Assembly (NCBI GenBank): GCA_011800155.1
Contig: CM022370.1
Coordinates: forward strand, 62,001-126,000
Reading direction: 5' to 3'
Length of the DNA: 64,000 nucleotides
DNA from: Flammulina velutipes
Lineage: Eukaryota; Basidiomycota; Agaricomycetes; Agaricales; Physalacriaceae
Under the pieces are notes generated by a model. It did not search any database. It was given only the letters and a program-made list of their open reading frames with translations, and had not been told where the DNA came from. This document shows, piece after piece, positions 34,560 to 44,379 of the stretch (positions are counted from its first letter, which is position 1; each line of letters begins with the position of its first letter). A program made the position numbers and the translations under genes.

Positions 34560-35260
34560 GAAGGAGACAGAGAGTCTCTGGATGTCATGGCGCGAGCTCT
34601 GGAGGTCTCCCCAGTGTTGTTCCGGTCAACGGTTAAGGACAAGGGTCAAACGCAATGACTGTTGTCTATTCAGTGACTTTGATGGTTTAAGGATATGTCG
34701 TTGACCGTTGACCTTAATCAATTAGTGCGGACCGGTCTCCGGTCTGTGCGATCTTGTCAACGAAATCCAACGAACCACCCAGATTGCTATACTAACTAGG
34801 CTGATAACCCAAATATCAACAGACGGAGAGAGGCAATGCTCGCAGAGATGGCCTCAAGCGCCCTTGGCCGTGCCCAAAAAGCCCGACAAACAAGCAACCA
34901 TAAGCTTGGCAGCATTGTCGGATAGAGCATAGTAATTAAGACACAGAGATGGCATTCAATGATACTGTGCTCCCACCCGATGACCAGGACACTGGCGGCG
35001 TTGTGGCGCACGGAACCGGAAGGAGCGCGGCAGATATGCCATCATCGGGGTCTGAATGCGTGAGAAAGGTCAAATCTGGAAACCTGACTTAAGGTCAAAG
35101 GTCAGTGGTACGGTCAACACCATTGAATATTCATTGACCGGAACATCACTGGGTCTCCCAGAGCTCCCAGAGCTTTCTGCCCTTGCTTCGGAGGTTCTAA
35201 ACTGTTCCGGATCAATGCTCTGGGTTACAGAGCCTCGGGAGCTATCCCGAGCCCACAGCC
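34560..35260. repeat. Long degenerate inverted repeat
   Basis: The left arm contains CAGTGTTGTTCCGGTCAA and GACCGTTGACCTTAA. The right arm contains the complements of CAGTGATGTTCCGGTCAA and TGACCTTTGACCTTAA. The arms are about 120-150 bases and imperfect, and the core is non-coding. This may be an old MITE. Confidence 0.45.
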
Positions 35261-35411
35261 ACGATCCGGACCAAAAAAGGGTTTCCTGATGTGTCTTCCC
35301 TCCTGTGGCTTCCTAGTTTGACCATATTCCTTTCCTCACGCGTCGGCCAATTATTAATAGCAGTTTTGTTTGATGAACCAACCAACCAAAAATCTGCTAC
35401 GCCATCCAGCA

Positions 35412-35488
35412 TGACCACCGCTGTAAGCTCCCTACGGATTCCATCGTTGATATCGTAGTCAGACGCGATGCATTTCACAAGACGCGCC
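35412..35488 (-). pseudogene. Decayed tRNA-Arg(ACG)
   Basis: The plus strand keeps TGACCACCGC (3' acceptor end) and ATCGTAGTCAGACGCGATG (anticodon arm and D arm). The T arm is scrambled and the 5' acceptor is lost. It sits about 100 bases from the intact tRNA-Lys(TTT). Confidence 0.65.
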
Positions 35489-35587
35489 TTCACGGTACCC
35501 ATTCTTCTTTCGCCTACCGCTCAATTTTTCCTGAAAATCAAATCGCTACATAGAGATTTCTCTAAAAAGCACAGGAAATGGACCCAT

Positions 35588-35685
35588 AGCCCACCGCGAG
35601 GGTCGAACTCGCAGCCTTCAGATTACTGCCAGTGCTACCCTTTATCATAAAAGTCTGACGCTCTATCCGATTGAGCTAGGCGGGC
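35588..35685 (-). tRNA. tRNA-Lys(TTT) with intron
   Basis: The minus strand shows acceptor GCCCGCC paired with GGTGGGC, D arm TAGCTCAATCGGATAGAGC, anticodon stem TCAGA/TCTGA, anticodon TTT at 35649-35651, an intron of about 23-24 bases, and T arm GCGAGTTCGACCCTCGC with an intact B box. Confidence 0.85.
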
Positions 35686-35849
35686 AGTGAAGGATCGTTG
35701 TGGCATCTATATCTGAGAAGGCAATCCAGATTGATATAGGCTCCGAACAAGAGGCGATGTATGAATGACGGTGGTAGTAGAAATGGGTGTAGGTTTACTT
35801 ACATTAGAAGAGCCGTCCTGCATTTCCTCTTGACTTGAGCTCCATGATG

Positions 35850-37440
35850 GCGAGGGTGCATGTTTTATTCTTGGTGGTCAACTCGTAGACGCGTGAGAAT
35901 ATTGACGGCACGAGGTCGAGATTGATGATGGATCGGCGGACCCAAGGTAACCGTACCCTTTCCTCCTGCCATGATCCCGGACGACGGAATGAAGATAAAT
36001 AGATTGTCTACTCGTCTTCTTTGCTCTGTATTGACGATGAGCAAACGACAAGCGATACCATAGCCAGGATCCGCCAACTTGGACTGGAGGGACTAGTATC
36101 GTGTCATGGACGAACATAACGTCGTCGCTGCCGTATCGAACAAGCACACACGAGAGGGATACAGTCATTATGCAACAATGACCCGGCACTGTCTTCGTCT
36201 TTCTGCCTAATGCCCCAGAATGCTGGGATGTTGGTCTGGTAGATGCGAGGGAGCGAAATGGACGGGAGATTCAGTGCGTATGCTATGCTTCCCGTTCCTT
36301 GCTATGCTGACTCATAGAATGCAGCGTATCGCACGTTCGCTGTCCCCCGTCGCCGCTGTACTAACCCAGGCGTATCCTGGATCCATTGGGTCTTAGCGAG
36401 CGTGCTGCATGCCCATCCGAAGGCCTGCTTCACTTGTTAATCAGTCTCGATTGCGGGAAGGCGACAGGTCGGAGAGCAGGATTGGGGATCGAACGAGAAC
36501 ATGGGCGCCACGAGGCTTCACATCCCAACCAGCGTCCAGCTCACTGCCACTTCCAGCCCATATGCTGTTGTGTGTCTAGATAGTCGCGTCACGTCCGGCG
36601 CGCGCAAATACTAAAGCCACAGGAAATGACATGGAACGAGTATATTCGCGGCGTTTACTTTAGTCGTTAGTACGCATGTTACATTCCTCATTTCCACTTA
36701 ACCGCTTACCCTTGCCTTCAGGATATGCGTCTATATCATCATGTATCGTACAATAACATTGCCGTCCGTTATCTCATGAAATAAAACCTCAGCCCTCGGA
36801 CTCGACGCTTCAAAGTACTATCAAGCCCGACGCCCAGTCCATGTTCAGAGGTTCCGTACACTCAGGAATCAGATCTCGTCGCAATCCGTTGGGGAGGGCG
36901 GGGTGGAACGAACGAAAGAACGATCGACCAGTCGTCTTCGTCGGCAAGCCACGGGTCTTTCAGGAGATCCAGCGTGGTATTCTATTTTCTTCCGTTCGCT
37001 TTGACAGGTAGGTCGGATTAACTTGCTTTGCATTTTCGCATGCTGATGCATTCATATCAGGCAGACGCAATATTAATCATGTCGAGAACGATAATACTAT
37101 GTCAATCAGTCGGGCTGGAATGACTCGTAGCGACGTCAAAAAGGATTTCTGCCTGTGACTAGTGACTATTCTCAGATTCTCGATGATATGCCAACACCAC
37201 GAACAACGCCGCATCGTTCTGGAGGAGGGAAGAACCCGACACAAAGGTATCACAATATCTAATCAAACTCCGCATGAATCGTTGCTGATTGTCCCAGTCT
37301 CTACCATATGCGGCCCGTCATTGTCCACTTAACGCGTGAACAAGACAAACAACGCGTCGCGCCGAACCAAACAAACGCGCCTATATAACTATGCTCCCAT
37401 TGTGCACAGTCTGTTCTTTCATCTTACCACGACCATTTGC
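35850..37440. other. Upstream region of the Cys/His-rich gene copy 2; left part duplicated at 39.6-40.2 kb
   Basis: No supportable gene. The stretch at about 35.9-36.35 kb (CACGAGGTCGAGATTGATG, CCCAAGGTAACCGTACC, CTCCTGCCATGATC, GTGCGTATGCTATG) recurs in the same order at about 39.65-40.1 kb. The remainder probably holds regulatory sequence. Confidence 0.5.
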
Positions 37441-37451
37441 TCTCCCCTACA

Positions 37452-38970
37452 ATGTCTACTCCCCCGTACGTCTCCCCTACTTCTCCGCCCAATCAACCAA
37501 ACTAACATCTTCCCTACTCCAGAAACAACCCAATCGAACCAGCCCAATACCAATACGCCTTCGAAGAAGCCTCGCTTCCCGAAGAACCTCGTCAAGACAA
37601 TCCGTACCTCCAGGTTCAAGCTCCTCACGCAATTCCTGCCTTGTATGTTCTCCCCTTCCTCTCTCTCGCCTGACCTGACCATCTTCCCAGCCTCCAGTCC
37701 AAAGAAGACGAACAGCCAGGCTCACCGCCACTCCCGCTCCAGCCACCAGCACCGTCGCACCGCCGCTATTACAATAGACCCCCTTCTCCGCACGATGTCA
37801 ACGCTCAAGCAGAGGACAACGACAGTGAAGATAGCCAATTTCCTGCTGAAGCTCGAGCCAGCCCCGCTGATATCGCCAACCAAGAAGTCAATGAGGATAA
37901 TACCCAGACCCAACCTCACTCCGACGCACACAAGGTTTTCGGCTCAGCATCCTTCAATCACCAGTTTTTCGGTCATCCTCCTCCTCCTCTCCTTCCAGTG
38001 CGCCCATTCGTAGATCTCTCCAACCTGTCAATGGAAGAAATCATGGATCGCCATGCCGAACTCGTCCGTGCATACCCTCCGCCTGAACCCAAAGATTACA
38101 TCTTCGAAAAGGACGAACCAGGCGTCCAAGAGCTCATTGACGCGTATTACGAGATCGAGAACGGAATAACGCCTTCGGACTCGGAGCTTGTTCCGCCGCG
38201 CCGCCTCTACGCTTGGCCTGCGGGGACTGTAAAGCAATCGGAGTTGGAGGCAGCCTTCCGCGAATACTACCCAGATCATCCCGCTCCTACATTCAATTCG
38301 AACCAGCAACTACAGTTACACGTACAGGGTCCGGAGGATGACCGCTCGCCTGGAGTGAACACGGAGGGCTCAATTCCTCTTGACGATTCAACTCCATCGC
38401 CTGTTAATGGACCTTCCAGAGAACCACCAGTCGTCGCCGTTGCTAGCGGGGGCCACAGTCAACCTCAAGCCACTACCGTATCTCCAGCGGGACCAAGCAT
38501 CATCGACAAGATGCCCCCACCGCCCCCGCTCGACCCAAACACGAGCTGCCATTCCAAAGAGTACGTCTCCCCCTCCTTCCCTCCCCTCCCCCAAAACTAA
38601 CATAACACCCTCCAGCTACTCCGGATACGACGAAACCTTCCCCGCCCACTTCACCCGCACCCTCCACCCGTACTGGGTCCCCCGCGACATCATCCACCAC
38701 ATCTGTCGCGTTCCAGGATGCGGCGAGCTCATCCGCGCGAACGCCGGCAGGAGGCATTCTACCGCCAAAGGCCATACGGATCTAGCGGCGCTGAATGGGT
38801 GCCCGTGGATCATGCCGGATGGGACGAAGTGCTCGCAGGATAACGTGAATGACTGGGGACAGCATATCTCGAAGCAGCATTTTATGTATCATGGGGGGTG
38901 GTGTATGTGCTGTGGGCACTTCTTTACGTCGCAAAAGATGTATGATGAGCATGTTGTGGTGGAGGTTTGA
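37452..38970 (+). CDS. Pro-rich protein with C-terminal Cys/His-rich (zinc-finger-like) domain, copy 2
   Basis: Exons 37452-37465, 37523-37642, 37691-38560 and 38616-38970 give 452 residues with agreeing phases. The first exon encodes only MSTPP. The long middle part is Pro/Gln/Ser-rich and includes a more ordered block (SMEEIMDRHAELVRAYPPPE, then KDEPGVQELIDAYYEIENG). The last exon is 355 bases, as in copy 1 at 11.5 kb. It carries the same three groups: CRVPGC plus two His, CPW with a second Cys and HISKQH, and CMCCGHFF plus His, preceded by HPYWVPRDIIHHI. Shared Cys/His spacing across otherwise diverged paralogs points to a metal-binding domain under constraint. The family and role are unknown to me. 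A decayed third copy follows downstream. Confidence 0.75.
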
Positions 38971-38974
38971 TTTG

Positions 38975-40140
38975 GGTTTTTTCTTGGGATTTTTTCGTTG
39001 CTTTGCTTTCTGTTTGCTTTTTATCTCTCTCTCTTGGACTTTTATTTTTTGTATCGTTCCGTTCTGGTTATCTCTATCTCATAGCTTTGTTGTTATCCGT
39101 CGTTTTGTTGTTGTCTCTTGTCGTCTCCGTTTCGTATTTGTAGTACCGCATGAATATACAAATTTCCGGTCTTTGGAGGAAGTGTGGCGCAAATTGCGTA
39201 TATTTCCTAATAAGTCAGCAGACATAGTATGGGACGAGCTCATATAACGCATAAGTGACCCTGCCTTACTCAACCTATCTCTACATTGATGCAAAATATC
39301 TCTGGTCAGCGGAAGTGCTCAAACATTACTCTTCCAGAATCTAACTCGCTGCGTCCAGTACTGTCTACGCTGAAGGTAACTATCGAATTCATTCTCCCGA
39401 GATCGTTGGATGTCGATGTTCAAGGCCTGAGGCGAGAAATCTACAACGTATCGTATGTTCCAGTATTCGAGGATTCTGCCCTTCGAAGATGTATCTCGCC
39501 AATGACAGAGAAACTAACGCTCTTCAGCGTATGTGCACTTTCAAAGAGCCGTTTAGCACTCTTTCTACAAGGGCACTCGCAGGCGAGGCAGGTGTGGAAA
39601 GTTGTGTAGACGCGTCTAACTAGGAAGCGTGGGAACGCATATAGACAACACGAGGTTGAGACTGATGTGACCCAAGGTTATGGTACCTTTCTTTTTCCTC
39701 CTGGCACCTGCCATGATGCGGACTAGACACCGAACGACAAGGCGAGGAGCTGGTGTGTCACGGCCTACTCATCGTCTTCGTTCTGTACTGACGATGCCAG
39801 AGGTCGGCAAGCGACTGTGGACAGGACGCCAACTAGTAAACGACGAATGTCTTCCCAGGCTAAAGACTCATAGTGCCAGAGGTGTCGTTGCTACGCGTCG
39901 CCTACTCCCCCAGACCGTCACACCCAGGTCGTATCCTAACGGACGGAGGTGCCTTACGGTCCTGGACTGAAACGCAGGAAAGAGGCTACGACCAGTACGT
40001 ATGCTATCCCCGTCAACCCTTCTTGCGCTGACTTGCGCCTGCAGTGATATCGCGTCCTCAATGCACACGTCCCCGGTGGGGCGACGAGTATTAGGAGACG
40101 GAAGAGACTCAGAGACCTCTCTTACTACGACAACCACTTG
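38975..40140. other. Intergenic region, right part a duplicate of 35.9-36.35 kb
   Basis: No gene is supportable. A duplicate boundary probably lies near 39.6 kb, beside an AGACGCGTCT word at about 39608. Confidence 0.4.
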
Positions 40141-40144
40141 TCGC

Positions 40145-40985
40145 AATGGCTTGCCCGTACGTTCCATGCGCTTGCATCTCTGTTGCCACTGAAAATCATT
40201 TTTCAGAAACGAACTCGATTCTCACCTCCCTCCAAGTACAAGTCCGACATGCAACCACTCCCATGTATGTTCCATACCTTCTTCCTTCTCTTGTACTGGA
40301 CCATGACATCTTCCCAGCCTGCGTGACCGAGAAGGCGCTAAGCCGACTCGCACCCGCTTGTCAACCAGCATCGCCTCTATGACGACAATCCCCCACCCAA
40401 CGCCAACGCCCAAGGAGCACGCAACCCCGGTCAAGCGAGCACTGCAAGTGTTTCTGCGCCCTCAAGCGACTCCAGTCCCGTTCATCCCTCCCAGCAGGTC
40501 CATGCGCAAAGACAACATCCCGTCCACCTACCCAAGATCCCCATGACCCGGCCGCTCAATCTCCGATTCCTCATCTCTCCTCCCATTCGAGCCACCCCAT
40601 CCGACGCAAATCTACATCTCCCAAACGCTCTGCGTGCTTTCACGCATGTCCGTCCTATCGTTCCCGCTCTCCTGGATCTCTCCAACCTCTTCAATGGAAG
40701 AAGTAGTTGAGCACCACGCCGAACTCGTCCGTGCATACCATCCGCTCGAGAAGGACGAACCAGGCGTCCAAGAGCTCATTGACGCCTATCATGAGATCGA
40801 GAATGGACTAACGCCTTCGGAGCCTGAGCTCCCTGTTCCGCGCCGTCGCCTCTACGCTTGGCCCATGTCGACTGTACAGCAATCACAGTTGGTGTCAGCC
40901 TACCACGAATACTTCCCAGTTCGGCTCTCTACCAGCTACGAGTCCGCACAACGATCATAGTTGCACGTTCAGGGCTCCCAGGATT
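40145..40985 (+). pseudogene. Decayed, truncated copy of the Cys/His-rich gene
   Basis: A tiny first exon with an ATG and a CCCGTACGT donor at about 40146 mirrors copy 2. At 40694-40900 the block MEEVVEHHAELVRAYHPLEK, then KDEPGVQELIDAYHEIENG and RRRLYAWP, is closely similar to copy 2. Frames between these pieces are broken, and the Cys/His-rich last exon is absent after about 40985. Together with the duplicated upstream DNA at 39.65-40.1 kb, this is a segmental duplicate that has lost its functional end. Confidence 0.8.
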
Positions 40986-40989
40986 CCTC

Positions 40990-41455
40990 CAGTGGCAACT
41001 CGGACACGGAGGGGCTGGCTTCGCTATTCTTCTAGGCATGTCAATCATATCGTACAGCGATTATGTCGCGATGCGTCTCATTTCCGTACGGTAGCTCGAA
41101 ACTCCAGTCATAGCAAACAGTGCAGGATTGCAGTAACAAACGGAGACTACATATTGAATAAACTCGCACCTATACATATATACTACGCTGGAAGACTGGG
41201 AGTGGATTCGTCAAGCTCCTCATGGGACGGTGATTGTCACTGATACATGCGCGACAGATACCTGCTTTACGCTGAAAGTGTTGAATCGTGAATCAAATCA
41301 AACATCTTCCACCAAACGTTGGTGTTCGTCGACGCGACTGTGATGTCTTGGGACTTACAAACAGGACGACTCGGAGAAACCAAGAAAATAGCAAAAGGAA
41401 GATACATTAAACTCGGACCTATAGTACTCTTACATAAATATGCACCTCACACTCA
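40990..41455. other. 3' flank of orphan family copy A
   Basis: The stretch at about 41050-41130 (ACAGCGATTATGT, ATTTCCGTACGG, AGTCATAGCAAACAGTGCAGG) is repeated at about 42878-42945 behind copy B, showing that the duplicated unit includes the 3' flank. I see no gene here. Confidence 0.5.
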
Positions 41456-41458
41456 TTC

Positions 41459-42506
41459 TCACAGCCTGTCAATGTGCGGACGAGGAACCCGAATCTCAGG
41501 TTGGAAACAGTTGCCTCCCCGGTGATGCAGCCCAGCAACGAAGAACTTTTTCAGGTTCAAGCCTCTATGCCCAATCATCCACTGTGAAAACTCCTTATCC
41601 ACGTAACAATTCCACACTTTCAGCTGATGAACAAACGCAGTCACCACTCCGCACACCAGATGAAGAAGCTCGCCACGCCTGAGGTTTCTGGCATTGGGAA
41701 TCATTTGCTGGAAAGGATAAGAAAGATATCCGGGCCACTGCGTTCAAATCAGCTCCTAGCCTCTCAAGATGGGGTGCTAAAACCTACGAGAATGATGATC
41801 GAAATCGTGTCATTGCCAGGCATCTGGCTGAACACTTTATCCTCCGAATTTTCTATTCTGTGGGTTGCGCACGCTTTATCAACGTCAATGCCCACTTTAA
41901 TGTGGGACCGGCTCGACTTCGGTGTAAAGGCGATGGGCGGGAGAATAGAGCCACCCGCCGGCCCGACGCAAATACTCTGTGGTACAGTATCGTAGCCTGT
42001 GTCCACATCGTTCTCACGGGCCGTCCGAGATCCCTGTTGCGGCTCCGTTGTCACAGCTGGATGGCTACTCACAGGAGGGCGATAATGGATAAATTTCAAA
42101 GGCTACAACGGCAGATGTAAGACTCTAAAAATGGAGAGTTAAATATTAAGCTCTTGACTGACTTTATTTTCTCGACCGTGAACAGGTGAAGTAACCTCTC
42201 TCCCGCTGTGGTGGGCCCGATCAGCATTGTTGCTACAAGTCATCGTTAGAAAGCAATAAATGCGATACAAACGAGAATTACTCACGGATTGGGAGGCTGC
42301 CATTTACTCTGGAGGAACGTTTGTACAGCAATATCTGATTGCTTCTTCCTATATTCTTCAGGCCACGTCGCCGGGTTGTTTTGGTCAAAGTGCAGAGGCA
42401 TCTGGAAGTCGGCGTAAGCGTCCACGAATTGACTCTGGGCGTTAAGGTTGGATCGTGGTGGTAGGCTATCATTCCGGGCTACCCGTCTGGAGTTGGAAGA
42501 GGACAT
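41459..42506 (-). CDS. Orphan four-copy family, copy A
   Basis: Exons 42506-42286, 42232-42163, 42102-41788 and 41737-41459 give 294 residues with phases identical to copies B and D. The N-terminus reads MSSSNSRRV and is followed by YADFQMPLHFDQNNPATWPE. The middle keeps the pattern VPQ-(I/V)-(C/F)-GP-(G/T). The last exon starts with WPGY and ends in WMIGHRGLN, then LHHRGGNCFQPEI. No signal peptide, membrane segment or known domain is seen. The closest relative is copy D, which even shares the 5' leader (CCATGGCRCTCAMATCGCAATC before the ATG). The family appears intracellular and of unknown function. Confidence 0.7.
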
Positions 42507-42990
42507 GATTGCGATTTGAGTGCCATGGCTCACATTCGACACCTTACTATATACCCTGCGTCGACAATGGCACAGACTCTTTCTGCATAGTACAATGGTT
42601 GATCATCCAGAAAAGGGGACAGAAATTAATCATAGCATTGTCCCCGCCGTGTATTGTGCTCGATAATAGCCATTCAAGAAAAAAGCAGAAACAATGTGGC
42701 GACGGACAACGATCATGGATGGGAGGAATAGAACAGGTCGTTGCCGGGCCGAATGTCCCTAATGTTTCTGAACGTCAAACGACCGTGCAATCTCTTTATT
42801 CAGTTCCACAACGAGCTTTGTTCAAAATAAGGTATATCCCAGAGCATATGTTCTTCTTCAAGGTATGTAAATCGTATCGTACAGCGATTATGTTGAGACG
42901 CGTCTGATTTTCGTACGGACTGTGGTCATAGCAAAAAGTGCAGGATTTTAGTAGCCGAACCAGTAGATACGGAATAATTATTGACCCATA

Positions 42991-44280
42991 CTAATGCTTA
43001 TACATATTTGCAGACTCCGCCTTGAACGCCTTCTCATCCCGGCACCAAATCTCAGGTTGGAAATAATTTCCTCCCCGATGATGCAGCGCAGCGACAAAGA
43101 ACTTATTCGCCTTCAGGCCGGAGTGCCCAATCATCCACTCTGGATATCTCCTTTCCACCATTGCGTTCATATCCTTCAGCATCTTCACAAATTCAACCAC
43201 CGCCTTGTATACCAGTTCTACGAGGTCGCCACGAATGATCTTCCCTTCTTTCGTCCCGATGCGTTTCTCAAAAGGGTATTGGGCAGAATATCCAGGCCAC
43301 TGAAGATGAAGTCAGCTCCCCAGGACAACGTGAGACGATGGGGTAAAACACACCTGAATCCTAATCTTGATCTCTTGGAAATGACTCAAGACTTTATCGT
43401 CCCGATTCTCGATGTGGTGGTACGTCGCCGACGATTTTTGCAGAGCTTCATGTCCTAGTGTATTCCATCTCCACGGGATAAATTCAATTACTGGGCATGT
43501 CGTCGGACCGCAGTAAAAGATTCGCTGTGGCACAACGAGGTAGCCTGTTGGCGCGAGAGGACCGGGCTTCATCACTTTGGCGAGCTGAGCTGGGAAGGCG
43601 TGTGCATCTTTCTTCACGACGTCGTCCTTGCGAGACGATCGAGAGCTCGTTGATTGTGTTACCAGACTGGTTCTGGAATACGGTTTGGTCACAGAAGAAT
43701 GAGAACGGCTGGAAGTCGAAGACTACGAAAGTTGTGAGATTCGAGGATGATATCCTAAAGATTCTACGAACCTCCGTTCCACTGCCAGATAGAGTGGCTT
43801 GTTGCCCGCTGCGGGAGCCCCGACGATGCGTATGACCATCCCCATACAGTTTGTTACTATAATACATCGTCAGAAATCAATCAACGCGATACGACCCAAA
43901 ATCACTCACGGATGGACTGTGGTATAGGGATGTTGCCTATAGTCGGGAACAGCCGGTGCTGAGTGATGCGTAGCGGAAGGCAACGGAGCCCTAGATCCAG
44001 CAGTGTCTAGCATGAATTGATCAAAGTCGCGCTGAAGAGACTCTGCCGTATCATTGAATTGTGGCGGGGGAGGCAGAGCCACATTCCCATAACTCCCATT
44101 CGAATGGGGCATCTGGAAGTACCCCACGTCGCTGGTATGGGAATGGGTCGATCCAGTGAATTGACTCGGGTTGTGTCCGTAGTTCATTTGTGATGAATAG
44201 CTTGAATGTGGGACTTGTTGTTGTTGATGCAGGTACGAGTCAGGAAAATAAGCGTAGTCCTGCGAGCTGGAGGAGTACAT
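42991..44280 (-). CDS. Orphan four-copy family, copy B
   Basis: Exons 44280-43910, 43856-43772, 43722-43354 and 43299-42991 give 377 residues. The N-terminus (MYSSSSQDYAYFPDSY) is long and Gln/His/Ser/Pro-rich and shares HSNGSYGN-type motifs with copy C. The middle reads GYLVVPQRIFYCGPTTCPVIEF. The end reads WPGYSAQYPFEKRIG, then WMIGHSGLK and LHHRGGNYFQPEI. It sits 485 bases upstream of copy A in tandem. A TATATAA motif precedes the ATG by about 35-40 bases. Function unknown. Confidence 0.7.
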
Positions 44281-44379
44281 GGTTACGGTGATAGTTCCAT
44301 AACTTGTCTTCGATGGCTTATATACCTTGGGCAAAGTCGCGTCTACAATGAAAATAGTGCATTGTTCTTGATTATTCAT

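Noticed and set aside
41627..42120. Plus-strand frames over orphan copy A
   Set aside because: They are antisense to a gene whose exon phases match three paralogs.
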